The notes: generated from the letters alone by a model not told the origin. Positions 36,304-46,406 are shown, counted from the first letter of the stretch. The stretch is DNA of 64,000 bases from Psychroserpens sp. Hel_I_66 (GCF_000799465.1 NZ_JUGU01000001.1:310001-374000), one strand, 5' to 3'. A program made the numbers and translations.

Positions 36304-36420
36304 TAATGTATTTAATTTAAAAACTTTAAAGCTACTTCTAAAATCAAAGTAAAAAAATATATACCTGAAAATAAAATATATTGGGATGCTTTCGTAAAGC
36401 AATCTAAGAACTCTACGTTT

Positions 36421-37311
36421 TTGTTTTTGAGAGACTTTATGGACTATCACCAAGACCGCTTTGAAGATTTTTCATTGATGGTTTATAAAGGTGAAAAATT
36501 AGTAGCTTTATTGCCAGCTAATAGATTAGGGAATACTGTTTTCTCTCATAAAGGATTAAGTTACGGAGGTTTAATATTAGATTCTAATTTGAAATTTAAA
36601 AATGTATTAAAAGTTTTAAAATCTATATTAAATTTTCTTTATTTAAACTCTGTTAAGACTGTAGAGTTTAAAATATTACCTACGATCTATAATGTTCAAC
36701 CTAGTGATGAGCTATCATATTTAATGTTTCTTACAAACGCTAATTTGATTAGAAGAGATGCACTATCGGTTTTAAATTTAAAAAGCCAGCCGAAACGATC
36801 AAAAGATAGAATAAATGGTTATAAACGAGGTGTCAAAAATAATTTAATTGTTAAAGAAGTTAAGAGTTTTGATGAGTTTTGGAATGATATTCTAATTAAA
36901 AATTTGCAAAAAAAACATCAAACCCATCCTGTACATTCTTTGGAGGAGATTATAAAATTAAAAAAAATGTTTCCTAATAATATTAGACAGTTTAATGTTT
37001 ATTATCAAAATAAAATCGTGGCTGGAACGACAATTTTTGAAACTCCTCATGTTGCGCATTCCCAATACATCTCTGGTAATACAGAAAAAAATAGTTTGGG
37101 GAGTTTGGATTTTTTACATATTCATCTAATCGATACAATATTTAAGGATAAAAATTATTTTGACTTCGGAATTTCTAACGAAAACAATGGCAAACAGGTT
37201 AATAGTGGTCTTCAATATTGGAAAGAAGGTTTTGGCGCACGAACAATAACCCAAGATTTTTACAGTTTAAAAACCGAAAACTATAAACTTCTAGACGATG
37301 TTATGATATGA
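36421..37311 (+). CDS. FemAB-like GNAT acyltransferase (start uncertain)
   Basis: 296 residues from the TTG at 36421. FemAB/GNAT-type features: [44 protein letters not shown], and near the end [14 protein letters not shown] and [19 protein letters not shown]. Members of this kind in aminosugar clusters N-acylate the sugar. The same frame continues upstream without a stop to 36316 and codes KVKKYIPENKIYWDAFVKQ, which looks like the normal N-terminus of the family, but no ATG, GTG or TTG exists there; ATC at 36343 or another non-canonical start would be needed. It overlaps the aminotransferase gene by 4 bp. Confidence 0.8.
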   Translation: MFLRDFMDYHQDRFEDFSLMVYKGEKLVALLPANRLGNTVFSHKGLSYGGLILDSNLKFKNVLKVLKSILNFLYLNSVKTVEFKILPTIYNVQPSDELSYLMFLTNANLIRRDALSVLNLKSQPKRSKDRINGYKRGVKNNLIVKEVKSFDEFWNDILIKNLQKKHQTHPVHSLEEIIKLKKMFPNNIRQFNVYYQNKIVAGTTIFETPHVAHSQYISGNTEKNSLGSLDFLHIHLIDTIFKDKNYFDFGISNENNGKQVNSGLQYWKEGFGARTITQDFYSLKTENYKLLDDVMI

Positions 37312-38411
37312 TTGAATTTCTAAATTTAAATAAGCTAAACGCAAGATTTGAAGATGAATTTTCTTCTCAGTTTAAATCATTTTTAAAAAAAGGTTATTAC
37401 ATAAAAGGAACACAGGTAGAGCAATTTGAAAAGTCTTTTGCAGATTACTGTGGCACCAAACATTGTATTGGAGTTGCTAATGGTCTGGACGCATTGACGT
37501 TGATTTTCAAAGCTTATATTGAACTAGGTAAATTGAATGTTGGAGACGAAGTATTAGTACCTGCAAATACGTATATAGCCTCCATTTTATCAGTCATAAA
37601 TGCTGGGTTGATACCAATTTTTATTGAACCAGACGAGAACACTTTTAATATATCTCCTTCGGAAATTTTAAAACACATCAAACCTTCCGTTAAAGCCATA
37701 TTGGTCGTTCATTTATATGGACAACTAGCTAATATGACCGAAATCAATGCCATTGCAAAACAAAATGCACTTTTGGTAATTGAGGATGCAGCCCAAGCTC
37801 ATGGAGCATTTTCAATTTCCGAAGGAAAAAAGGCTGGTAATTTGAGCGATGCTGCTGGGTTTAGTTTTTATCCTACTAAAAATTTGGGCGCGCTTGGTGA
37901 TGCTGGAGCAGTTACCACAAATGATGATGAGCTGGCACATTGCATAAAATTATTGCACAATTATGGCAGTTCTAAAAAATATGTCAACGAGAAACTGGGT
38001 TTCAATAGTAGGTTGGATGAACTACAGGCTACTTTTTTGAATATAAAGCTAAAATTTTTAGATGAGCAGAACGATAGGAGGCGAGCTATTGCAAATCTAT
38101 ACCTTGAGTCTATAAAAAACCCTAAGATTAAGTTACCTTATTATGATGGGACAGATAATCATGTATTTCATGTGTTTGTAGTTAGGGTAGAAAATAGATC
38201 GCATTTTATGGATTATTTAGAGAACAGTAAAATTGGCTATTTGATCCATTATCCTATTGCGCCACATCAACAAAAGGCACTGATAAAATATAAATCTTTA
38301 TATTTACCCGTTACCGAAGTTATTCATGACAGCGTGATAAGCATACCGTTAAGTCCTGTTATGACAAATGCAGAGGTGCAAACAGTTATTAATGCCCTAA
38401 ACCTATATTAA
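37308..38411 (+). CDS. DegT/DnrJ/EryC1-family sugar aminotransferase (FdtB-like)
   Basis: 367 residues. PLP-dependent aminotransferase of nucleotide sugars: [45 protein letters not shown] (PLP-binding Asp), Lys191 in [17 protein letters not shown] (Schiff base), and NYGSSKKY with [11 protein letters not shown]. Together with the FdtA-type isomerase at 44225-44611 it would make a dTDP-3-amino-3,6-dideoxyhexose such as dTDP-Fuc3N or Qui3N. Coupled to the genes on both sides (4-bp overlap, then 0 bp). Confidence 0.9.
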   Translation: MIEFLNLNKLNARFEDEFSSQFKSFLKKGYYIKGTQVEQFEKSFADYCGTKHCIGVANGLDALTLIFKAYIELGKLNVGDEVLVPANTYIASILSVINAGLIPIFIEPDENTFNISPSEILKHIKPSVKAILVVHLYGQLANMTEINAIAKQNALLVIEDAAQAHGAFSISEGKKAGNLSDAAGFSFYPTKNLGALGDAGAVTTNDDELAHCIKLLHNYGSSKKYVNEKLGFNSRLDELQATFLNIKLKFLDEQNDRRRAIANLYLESIKNPKIKLPYYDGTDNHVFHVFVVRVENRSHFMDYLENSKIGYLIHYPIAPHQQKALIKYKSLYLPVTEVIHDSVISIPLSPVMTNAEVQTVINALNLY

Positions 38412-39719
38412 TTGAAAAACTTGATTAAATACATTAACACAAATGTATTGTATAAAGTTGCGCATCTTAACTCTGCGACCATTTTAACCAGAATTATCGC
38501 AGGTGTTCTAACATCTAAGGCTATCGCTATATTTATTGGTGTTGAAGGAATGGCTCTTATTGGCAACCTTCGGAATTTTTTAAGCGCGATACAATCTTTT
38601 TCTATTCTTGGGTTTTATAATGGTGCTGTAAAAGCAATTGCTAAATTTAAGGACGATAGTATCAACTTGAGCAAAACGTTATCTACTGCATATTATTTTT
38701 GTTTTTTTTCTACAGTTTTAGTTGCATTTGTATGTTATTACAATGCACAATCCATCAATGATTTTCTCTTCTCTTCATACTATGATTTTGCATATGTCAT
38801 TAAAATAATGGCATTGGCATTGCCATTTTATTCTTTGAATATGATGAGTTTTGCTATTATGAATGGATTTGGAAATTTTAAAATGCTTCTTATAATCAAT
38901 ATTATAGGTCAAATTTTAGGCTTGTTGGTGACGTTGGTTTTGATTTACAAGCATCATATTGATGGTGCTTTAATTTCGGCAGTTTTGGCACCTTCTTTAA
39001 TTTTTTTAATTACGTTGGTTGGGATTATTAACCGAAGAAATTTAATGACATATATCAAAATTGATCATATTAGTTCTGATATTTTAAAATCTTTTGGGCC
39101 TTATGCTGCTATGGCTTTAGTCACAGCTGTAGCTTTACCTTTGGTTTCTATATATATTCGTAATTATATTAAAGTTGAGGTTGGTATTAATGAGGCTGGT
39201 TATTGGGAATCCATGAACAGGATTTCTAGTTATTATTTGATGTTTATTACGTCTATAATCACGTTGTATATTGTGCCAAAATTCAGCAAAATAAATACTA
39301 AGAGCGCTTTTAAGAAAGAGATTTTGAGTTTTTATAAATCTGTAATACCAATTTTTGGATTAGGCTTGGTAATAATCTATCTTTTGAAGCATTTTGTGGT
39401 GCTGCTTGTGTTTTCCGAAGAATTCATACCTGTTGAAGATCTCTTTTTATGGCAACTTTTGGGTGATTTTGTAAAGGTTTTGTCACTTGTTATATTGTAT
39501 CAGTTTTTAGCTAAAAAAATGTTTGCTCATTTTATAGTTATTGAAGTGTTTTTAGTGATAATACTTTATGTATCCAGTATTTATCTTATTGATATTTTTG
39601 GAGTGAAAGGAGCGGTAATAGGACATTTTTTAAGTTATGTAATGCATTATGGAATTGTGTTGCTTATTTTTGGAACATCGCTTTTTGGAATAATTCCAGA
39701 AGATTCTACTAGGACATAA
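38412..39719 (+). CDS. O-antigen flippase (Wzx family), first of two
   Basis: 435 residues, about 12 predicted membrane helices, MATE/Wzx fold. TTG start directly after the aminotransferase stop. N-terminal ATILTRIIAGVLTSKAIAIFIG VEGMALIGNL in which GVEGMALIGNL matches the GPTGMGILGLL of the next protein. It is expected to flip an undecaprenyl-linked repeat unit across the inner membrane. Confidence 0.85.
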   Translation: MKNLIKYINTNVLYKVAHLNSATILTRIIAGVLTSKAIAIFIGVEGMALIGNLRNFLSAIQSFSILGFYNGAVKAIAKFKDDSINLSKTLSTAYYFCFFSTVLVAFVCYYNAQSINDFLFSSYYDFAYVIKIMALALPFYSLNMMSFAIMNGFGNFKMLLIINIIGQILGLLVTLVLIYKHHIDGALISAVLAPSLIFLITLVGIINRRNLMTYIKIDHISSDILKSFGPYAAMALVTAVALPLVSIYIRNYIKVEVGINEAGYWESMNRISSYYLMFITSIITLYIVPKFSKINTKSAFKKEILSFYKSVIPIFGLGLVIIYLLKHFVVLLVFSEEFIPVEDLFLWQLLGDFVKVLSLVILYQFLAKKMFAHFIVIEVFLVIILYVSSIYLIDIFGVKGAVIGHFLSYVMHYGIVLLIFGTSLFGIIPEDSTRT

Positions 39720-39734
39720 AATGGTCACAGATAC

Positions 39735-41201
39735 ATGTCAAAAAATAAAAATGACTATACCAGCATTTTAAAATCTACTTCCCTTTTTGGTGCTGTACAA
39801 GTATTTAATATCTTAATTTCAATAATTAGGTCAAAAGTAGTTGCGATTTGGATTGGTCCGACGGGAATGGGAATTTTGGGACTTCTATCCTCTACCTTGA
39901 ATGTTATCGGTGAGTTTACAAAACTAGGATTAAGTACAACTGCTGTTAGAGAAATCGCACTTACCGAAAGTAAAGGAGACTCCAAAGAAACCAATCTCAT
40001 CATTGCTACCATTAGAAAGGTTGTTTGGTTTACTGGGCTTTTGGGAGTTATTGTAACACTAATGTTTTCTCCATTGCTAAGTTATTTGGCTTTTGACGGT
40101 TACCAATATACGATTGCTTTTATGTGGCTTTCAGTTTCGTTATTGTTCAATCAACTTACAGCAGGACAATTAGCTAAACTCCAAGGTTTTAGAAAGCTTA
40201 AGTTACTAGCCAAAGCTAATTTGCTAGGTAATTTTATAGGACTTCTTGTAAGCCTACCACTTTATTATTTTTATAGATTAGATGCGATTGTTCCAGTTAT
40301 CATTATTTCCTCACTTGGAGCGCTTTTAGTAAGTCGGTTCTATTCAAAGAAGATAAAATTGGTTACCACTCCATTATCCAATAAAGAAGCATTTAAAAAG
40401 GCCAAAGACATGTTAAGTTTAGGGTTGATGCTAAGTCTAAGAGGCTCAATAACACTTGTCGCAGCTTATGTATTTCAGTTGTATTTAAGTCATGTTGGAG
40501 GTGTTGATATTGTGGGTTTTTATGTGGCTGGATTTATGATTATAAACTCTTACGTTGGGATGATTTTTAATGCTATGCGTACAGACTATTTTCCTAAGCT
40601 ATCAGGTGTAATCGATAATTTAAAAGAAGTAAATACAATTGTGACTAATCAATCTGTTATTGGTATATTGATCATTGGTCCTTTAGTTGTAGCCTTTTTA
40701 TCATTTTTACCAATAATTGTCAGATTGCTTTACACAGAATCATTCTTAGTGATTACTCCATTTGTGTCTTGGGCAATTCTTGGTGTCTTATTTAAAACAG
40801 TATCATTTTCGATGGGTTATGTGATACTCGCTAAAGGTGATTCCAGGTTATTTTTAAAAACTGCTATTTTTTTTAATACTATAATGCTTGGATTGAATAT
40901 TTCAGGCTATTATTTTTATGGCTTGGAAGGTTTGGGGATTAGTTTCTTTTTGTACTATATTATACATTTCTTTGGAATTAAAATAATTACAACAAAGAAT
41001 TATCAAATTAGTTTAGATAAAAATTTAATTAAAATATTTCTCATACTTTTTGGGCTTTCAATTGCGACTTTTTTTGCAACCTATATAAACCAACTTATTA
41101 TAAGATATTTGACGTTCTTTATCTTAATAATTGTCACAATAGTTTATTCATATCGTGAGTTGGATAAAAGAGTAGAGTTTAAATCAATATTGAAGAAATA
41201 A
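39735..41201 (+). CDS. O-antigen flippase (Wzx family), second of two
   Basis: 488 residues, about 12-14 predicted membrane helices. Same family as the preceding protein (shared IxxSKxxAIxIGxxGMxxxG core near the N-terminus), yet clearly diverged; this one has the fuller length. The spacer is 15 bp. Two flippases in one cluster suggest two different lipid-linked glycans, or one replaced by the other. Last gene of the plus-strand run. Confidence 0.87.
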   Translation: MSKNKNDYTSILKSTSLFGAVQVFNILISIIRSKVVAIWIGPTGMGILGLLSSTLNVIGEFTKLGLSTTAVREIALTESKGDSKETNLIIATIRKVVWFTGLLGVIVTLMFSPLLSYLAFDGYQYTIAFMWLSVSLLFNQLTAGQLAKLQGFRKLKLLAKANLLGNFIGLLVSLPLYYFYRLDAIVPVIIISSLGALLVSRFYSKKIKLVTTPLSNKEAFKKAKDMLSLGLMLSLRGSITLVAAYVFQLYLSHVGGVDIVGFYVAGFMIINSYVGMIFNAMRTDYFPKLSGVIDNLKEVNTIVTNQSVIGILIIGPLVVAFLSFLPIIVRLLYTESFLVITPFVSWAILGVLFKTVSFSMGYVILAKGDSRLFLKTAIFFNTIMLGLNISGYYFYGLEGLGISFFLYYIIHFFGIKIITTKNYQISLDKNLIKIFLILFGLSIATFFATYINQLIIRYLTFFILIIVTIVYSYRELDKRVEFKSILKK

Positions 41202-41268
41202 TTTAAATTTAAAATGGTTAATTTCTATAACTCATTCTATTTATAAATAATTAAAGCTTCATTTAAGG

Positions 41269-42216
41269 TTAGATTTCAACATCTTGATGAAAATCTTTCC
41301 ATTTTCTAAAATCCAGATTAGTTTTTTTTTGAAGTACTAAGAAGTCATCTTTGTAAAGTTCTGCTAACCAATTTCGTTCTTCTGTTGATAATTTTGGGTA
41401 TTTTTTATTAGATTTAGTTTTGCTAATAATTAAGTTAGGAACATTGTTTTTAATATATATTTTAAATTTTTTAGGGATAATGAATTTTAATGGTTTAAGA
41501 AATTTAACTTTACCTCTAATTATTTTCATAGCATTTTTATGAATGTAAGGATATTTTAAAATTATAGTTTCATTTGATTTGAATTCATCAATTGAATCTA
41601 TTTCATATAAATTCAAAAATCTAAAACATTCGTTTGCTATTTTCAAAGGATCTTCCTTTAAGTCTTCGAATAATATGATTTTAATGTCTTTAGAGTCAAA
41701 ATTGTCATAAAATCTTTTAATCCATTTTCCGTACAGTCCATATTGAAAATAATGTTTGAACTTACCCTCGGGAAGCATTGATTTGATAGATGGTTCATCG
41801 TGTATATCTTTGAGTACAGCGTTTTTAAAGTCAAGTGACTCACTTCCTAATCCCTTAATGTACCAATAGGCTGAATAAATTCGATCTACGGGATTTCTTA
41901 AGATAAAGATGAATTTTTTTTGGAAGTTAAGTTGCGTTTTTGCTCTTTCAATAAAATTAGGAAAGAGCATATATGCGGTACTAGCGTCTCCTCTATATTT
42001 TATAGTATCTTCAGTATTAAAAAGTTCTTTGTATTTTGAATTTAATAAATTGATTTTCGAATCAAAATCTTCGTGAACCATATAAAAAGGTTCTTTAGTT
42101 GATGACATACTAATTTCAGGATGTTGATTTAACAAGTCATATAAAGTACTTGTTCCAGATTTTGCAGCTCCTGGAATAAAAAGGTTTGGAAAATTATTTG
42201 TTTTTAGTTTTTCCAA
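41269..42216 (-). CDS. Sulfotransferase
   Basis: 315 residues, soluble. PAPS-dependent sulfotransferase: 5'-phosphosulfate loop FIPGAAKSGTSTLYDLLNQHP (residues ~12-32), 3'-phosphate motif FILRNPVDRIYSAYW, and LFEDLKEDP. It lies in the polysaccharide cluster, so sulfation of a surface glycan is likely; heparan-type sulfotransferases have the same motifs. It overlaps the glycosyltransferase gene upstream by 13 bp. Confidence 0.88.
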   Translation of the reverse strand: MEKLKTNNFPNLFIPGAAKSGTSTLYDLLNQHPEISMSSTKEPFYMVHEDFDSKINLLNSKYKELFNTEDTIKYRGDASTAYMLFPNFIERAKTQLNFQKKFIFILRNPVDRIYSAYWYIKGLGSESLDFKNAVLKDIHDEPSIKSMLPEGKFKHYFQYGLYGKWIKRFYDNFDSKDIKIILFEDLKEDPLKIANECFRFLNLYEIDSIDEFKSNETIILKYPYIHKNAMKIIRGKVKFLKPLKFIIPKKFKIYIKNNVPNLIISKTKSNKKYPKLSTEERNWLAELYKDDFLVLQKKTNLDFRKWKDFHQDVEI

Positions 42217-43343
42217 GTCGAGAGATATTTTTTTGTTATGCTCAAATAATCATGTTCTTTCTCAATAAATTCACGAGCATTTTTTGATATTGTTTCAATC
42301 TGCTCAGGATTATTAATCAACCATTCTAAATTTTCGACAATATTATTTACACTTGGTTCTGCATTTATAGCTACTGTATTTTTCTCTAATCCATAATAAT
42401 CTAACCATTCCTGCTCTGCACCTGTAAAAACAACTTTTCCTTTAGCCATAGCTTCCAGGGCATTATACCCTTGATCGTAACCATAAGCTTGATCTAATAA
42501 AATATGACAACCGTCATAATATTTTATATATTCATTATATGGTATGCTGTAAGTTGTAATGATTTCTACATTATCTGGATATTTTTGTTCAATAATTTTT
42601 AAAGCCCCAGTGAAATAATGGTTTCCTTTTTTTACTACAGCAGATGTATTGATGCCATGAAAAATTTTAATTTTCCCACTATTAGCATTAATAGGTATGA
42701 ATTTTATTTTGTTTGTGTTTATAGCATTAGGTATTAATCCTAAATATTTCTTATTTCCCAATAGAGGTAAATGATAATCCATATCTGTAGAAATAACACC
42801 ATCGCAATTTTCATAAATAAAATGGTGTAAATCTGTAAACTCTGGGGTTAAATATTGTAACTGAAATTTATACAACTCAAATAGTGATTTATCTTCTAGA
42901 AAAGGACTCATGATGCTATATTTAAATTTACCTTCCATCATAAATGTCATGCATTGATAATCAATACCGCAAGATAATAAGAATAACTTTTTATTGTTTG
43001 CAAGCAATTTTTTTATAAATCGTTTTTCATATTTTGCTTGTATGGCCAATGGCGATTCATTTATAAGCTGAACTACATCAAAACCTTTCATTTTATTCAT
43101 TTTGAAAAGGGCTTTTAAGTAAACTTCTAAGGCGCCAAGATTAATTGATGTTAGTTTATAAAATGCGACTTTAATCTTTTTCAAAAAAGGGCTGTGGAAA
43201 GAATGATCTAAGAATATATCAACTGGATATTTTTTAAACCCATCACCATTACCAACGATAACAACTTCGTGACCTAGCTCAATCAATCCTTCCTTAAGAG
43301 AATTATGAAGTCTGCTATATTCTCCAACCAACAATATTCGCAT
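42204..43343 (-). CDS. Glycosyltransferase, GT4-like (GT-B fold)
   Basis: About 379 residues from the second ATG (43343), which starts directly at MRILLVGEYSRLHNSLKEGL; the ATG at 43364 adds only seven residues. N-terminal Rossmann half, then a C-terminal half with IKIFHGINTSAVVKKGNHYF, LLDQAYGYDQGYNALEAMAKGKVVF (the donor-sugar E-x7-E region, EAMAKGK) and a closing helix. Sugar specificity unknown. Coupled to the sulfotransferase gene. Confidence 0.82.
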   Translation of the reverse strand: MRILLVGEYSRLHNSLKEGLIELGHEVVIVGNGDGFKKYPVDIFLDHSFHSPFLKKIKVAFYKLTSINLGALEVYLKALFKMNKMKGFDVVQLINESPLAIQAKYEKRFIKKLLANNKKLFLLSCGIDYQCMTFMMEGKFKYSIMSPFLEDKSLFELYKFQLQYLTPEFTDLHHFIYENCDGVISTDMDYHLPLLGNKKYLGLIPNAINTNKIKFIPINANSGKIKIFHGINTSAVVKKGNHYFTGALKIIEQKYPDNVEIITTYSIPYNEYIKYYDGCHILLDQAYGYDQGYNALEAMAKGKVVFTGAEQEWLDYYGLEKNTVAINAEPSVNNIVENLEWLINNPEQIETISKNAREFIEKEHDYLSITKKYLSTWKN

Positions 43344-43401
43344 AAAAATATTACTTTTAAGCAAAAATAAGAATTCCTCTCACATAGCAGTTTATTAGTT
43401 A

Positions 43402-44235
43402 ATGTCATTAAGTATTGAAATTTTAATATCAACGATGTTTAAAGAAGATTTAGATTTTCTTAAGCCCATGTTTCAACATAATGACATTGATGATTTCTAT
43501 ATTATCATTATAAATCAAACCAATGAAGATAAACTTCTTGTTTCTAATAATTCCAAAATTAAGGTTATCAACTCATTTGAAAGAGGTTCGCCTGCTAGTA
43601 GAAATTTAGCAATAAGGAATGCTTCAAAAGACATTTGTTTAATGTCTGATGACGATATTGTATATCAATCCAAATTATTTTCGATTCTTCAAAGCGCTTA
43701 CATTGAATTTCCCAGAGCTTCCTTAATATCTTTTGAGGCAATTGATGAGCAAGGAAAACTCTATACCAATTACTACAATCAAGGTGTGCATAATAAACAG
43801 ACCTTAAAAAAAATTTACACTTGGGTAATAACATTTAGAAGATCTGTTTTTAAAGAAAATACTGTCTATTTTAATTATTATTTTGGAGTTGGATCAACTT
43901 TCAAAGGCGCTACGGAATATGTTTTTTTAAGAAATGCTCTTGATAAAGGCTTATTAATGCAGCATGTTTCTAAAACCATAGTGATGCACCCAAATGAAAG
44001 TTCTGGTCGTAAAATGGGAAGTGATAATGCAATATATACTAGAGCAGCAATGCACCAAAGGTTTCATGGAAATTTGAGTTATCTTTGGTTATTAAAATAT
44101 ATTTATTTCCTTTTAGATAATAAATATATTGGATTAAGTGATGTTACGTATAAATTATCAGTAGGCTTAAAAGGTATAAAAAAATATAAAGAATTAAAAC
44201 GTAAGGGAATAATAGACCAATTACATGAAAATTAA
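43402..44235 (+). CDS. Glycosyltransferase family 2 protein
   Basis: 277 residues. GT-A features: IEILISTMFKEDLDFL, SPASRNLAIRNASKDICLMSDDDIVY (DxD-type MSDDD). The C-terminal third has an amphipathic stretch (YLWLLKYIYFLLDNKY) that may touch the membrane. Divergent from the GT4-like gene with 58 bp between; overlaps the isomerase gene by 11 bp. Confidence 0.85.
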   Translation: MSLSIEILISTMFKEDLDFLKPMFQHNDIDDFYIIIINQTNEDKLLVSNNSKIKVINSFERGSPASRNLAIRNASKDICLMSDDDIVYQSKLFSILQSAYIEFPRASLISFEAIDEQGKLYTNYYNQGVHNKQTLKKIYTWVITFRRSVFKENTVYFNYYFGVGSTFKGATEYVFLRNALDKGLLMQHVSKTIVMHPNESSGRKMGSDNAIYTRAAMHQRFHGNLSYLWLLKYIYFLLDNKYIGLSDVTYKLSVGLKGIKKYKELKRKGIIDQLHEN

Positions 44236-44611
44236 CATAATTGACATTCCAAAAATTTCAGATCCACGAGGTAATCTAGCGGTCATTGAGAAAGATTGTA
44301 TTCCTTATCCTGTAAAAAGAGTTTACTATTTATATGATGTGCCTAGTGATGCGTTTCGTGGAGGTCATTCCCATAAAGAACAACAAGAGTTTTTAGTAGC
44401 ACTTAGTGGTAGTTTTGAAGTTGTACTTGACGACGGAAAATTTAAAAAACGAGTAATGCTTAATAAACCCAATAAGGGTTTGTTGATTCCTAGCGGTATT
44501 TGGAGAGAATTAGATAATTTTTCTTCTGGAGCAGTGTGTTTGGTCTTAGCTTCTGGAGAGTTTGATGAAAATGATTATATAAGAGACTACATTGAGTTTC
44601 AAGATTTATAA
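44225..44611 (+). CDS. FdtA/QdtA-type TDP-4-oxo-6-deoxyglucose ketoisomerase (WxcM-like cupin)
   Basis: 128 residues, a small cupin. DPRGNLAVIEKDCIPYPVKRVYYLYDVP opens the domain (residues 12-39); RGGHSHKEQQEFLVALSGSFEV carries the catalytic His pair, and LLIPSGIWRELDNFS closes the barrel. Such enzymes turn dTDP-4-oxo-6-deoxyglucose to the 3-oxo isomer before transamination by a DegT-type enzyme (37308-38411 here). RmlA and RmlB, needed for the starting sugar, are not in the window. Its 3' end overlaps the convergent GT2 gene by 13 bp. Confidence 0.9.
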   Translation: MKINIIDIPKISDPRGNLAVIEKDCIPYPVKRVYYLYDVPSDAFRGGHSHKEQQEFLVALSGSFEVVLDDGKFKKRVMLNKPNKGLLIPSGIWRELDNFSSGAVCLVLASGEFDENDYIRDYIEFQDL

Positions 44612-45519
44612 TACAACTTTTTCCCGGTTAATGATTTTAATTTTAACAAAGCTAAAATTAACCATTTTGGACTGTTCAATAAAACTTGTCTTTTAAAAGT
44701 TAAATTTTTTACTGAAAGAGAGTTTTTATAAAACTCAAAAGAGTCTTTGTCATTATGTAATTTACTCAAAATAGATAGCGAAAAGCGGTTTCTATCTAGA
44801 AATTTTTTGAGGTAATGATTATTTTTTTCTTCTTCAATATATTTATCAAATTTAGGTTTCATTTTCAAATTATAATCAGAATTCGATAAACTATCATTGA
44901 TAAAAATATAATAAACTAAAATTTTATTTATGAATATTATTTTGTGATGTATGCCAAAGCGTATCCATAAATCTGTGTCTTCGCCAGATGTAATACTTTC
45001 ATCAAAATTACCGGTAACAGCAATTATGCTTTTTCTAAAAACAGTACTTGAACCTGATAATATGGTATGGTCTTGACTTGCTTCAAAATAGTCAAGAATT
45101 AAAATCTCTTTTTTAGAATTAAAACTATAGCTTACGGGTTGAATTTCAGTATTATATTTATGTGCAATTGCGGAAGTGAAAACAGATTCGTCAGGATATT
45201 GATAAATAGCTTTATGAATGTTTTCTAGAAATTTCTCATCCCAAAGATCATCACCATCCAATAAAGCAATAAAAGTTCCTTTAGCAGATTTTATACCTTG
45301 ATTCCTGGCATGAGAGGCACCCTTATTTTCTTGATTTATAATAATGATTCTAGGATCATCAAATTGATTTATAATCTTCAGACTTTTATCTGTCGAACCA
45401 TCGTTAACTATAATAACCTCAAAATCTTGAAAGGTTTGATTGATTACAGATCGTATAGTCCCAGAAATATAATCTTCTTTGTTGTAAACAGATATGACTA
45501 CAGAAAAAAATGGATTCAT
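44599..45519 (-). CDS. Glycosyltransferase family 2 protein
   Basis: About 306 residues from ATG 45519, which overlaps the stop of the gene upstream in the ATGA manner; the longer start at 45540 is less likely. Classical GT2: FSVVISVYNKEDYISGTI, VIIVNDGSTDKSLKI, NKGASHARNQGIKSAKGTFIALLDGDDLW, and SGEDTDLWIRFG (catalytic ED region). Acceptor and sugar unknown. Confidence 0.9.
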   Translation of the reverse strand: MNPFFSVVISVYNKEDYISGTIRSVINQTFQDFEVIIVNDGSTDKSLKIINQFDDPRIIIINQENKGASHARNQGIKSAKGTFIALLDGDDLWDEKFLENIHKAIYQYPDESVFTSAIAHKYNTEIQPVSYSFNSKKEILILDYFEASQDHTILSGSSTVFRKSIIAVTGNFDESITSGEDTDLWIRFGIHHKIIFINKILVYYIFINDSLSNSDYNLKMKPKFDKYIEEEKNNHYLKKFLDRNRFSLSILSKLHNDKDSFEFYKNSLSVKNLTFKRQVLLNSPKWLILALLKLKSLTGKKLYYKS

Positions 45520-46406
45520 GAATTTAAATCTTGATAACAAATGTAACCCAATTTATAGAATTGTAATACCATAACTTTCGGGTTTTGACTCAATAAATGC
45601 TTTCTCAAAATGGAATTGGAAAACCTGTAAATCCATGAGATAGGGTAATTGAGCCTCCATTTTTTTAATGATCTAAAGGTTGTAATTAAGCTGTTTTCTG
45701 TTTTTTCAAGTTTGTTTTGTCTATCGAGCTTTAATAGTGTATCTACAGATTTCTCTATTTTATTTAGATAAATCAAATTATCTTCTAAACCATTATGTAT
45801 AACCTCATTGTCAATGTGAAGTACATTGACATTTTCCGTTTTTAATAACGCACCAAAGTAATTGTCATAACCATAACCTTTTTGGGTTATTTTAGAATTT
45901 AATCTTTTAAATACAGCTTTCTTAATCATAAAATTAGCCGATATCACTATTTTGTAAGGTGTCTTATTACGAAGGGATGCAGGTACTTGTTCGTTAGATC
46001 TTCCGTAGGTCCAGCGTAAGATGAATTCATCTCTAGGTTTTTCTTCATTATATGCAAATCCGCCATAAATAGCATCATGATTTCTAGGAGTATAGTTTAT
46101 ATAATTGGAAATGAAATCTTGCGTTTTTGGCATCACATCTGCATCCAAAAATAAAAGCCATTCGTGCTTGGCTTGTTCTGCGAGCTTTTGTCTCGTAGCA
46201 ACTCTTCCGCAGTTAGAACTTGAAATGATATGGCACGTATGGGATAGTTTTTCGATTTCAGCATTAATAATATGACAATCATTAGTGGAACCATCATCTA
46301 AAATTATGATCTCAAAAATGATGTCATTAGCGATGAGTTGCTCGTGAAGTCGATTCACCAACCTTGTTATATCATAATTGTAAACAGGAATTAATACAGA
46401 GAGCAT
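45516..46406 (-). CDS. Glycosyltransferase family 2 protein
   Basis: 296 residues. MLSVLIPVYNYDITRLVNRL, IIILDDGSTNDCHI, NCGRVATRQKLAEQAKHEWLLFLDADVMP (DxD), and YGYDNYFGALLK. A -7-like TATTTTTG on the minus strand (46431-46424) lies 17 bp before the ATG. First gene of the two-gene minus-strand glycosyltransferase unit that closes the polysaccharide cluster. Confidence 0.88.
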   Translation of the reverse strand: MLSVLIPVYNYDITRLVNRLHEQLIANDIIFEIIILDDGSTNDCHIINAEIEKLSHTCHIISSSNCGRVATRQKLAEQAKHEWLLFLDADVMPKTQDFISNYINYTPRNHDAIYGGFAYNEEKPRDEFILRWTYGRSNEQVPASLRNKTPYKIVISANFMIKKAVFKRLNSKITQKGYGYDNYFGALLKTENVNVLHIDNEVIHNGLEDNLIYLNKIEKSVDTLLKLDRQNKLEKTENSLITTFRSLKKWRLNYPISWIYRFSNSILRKHLLSQNPKVMVLQFYKLGYICYQDLNS

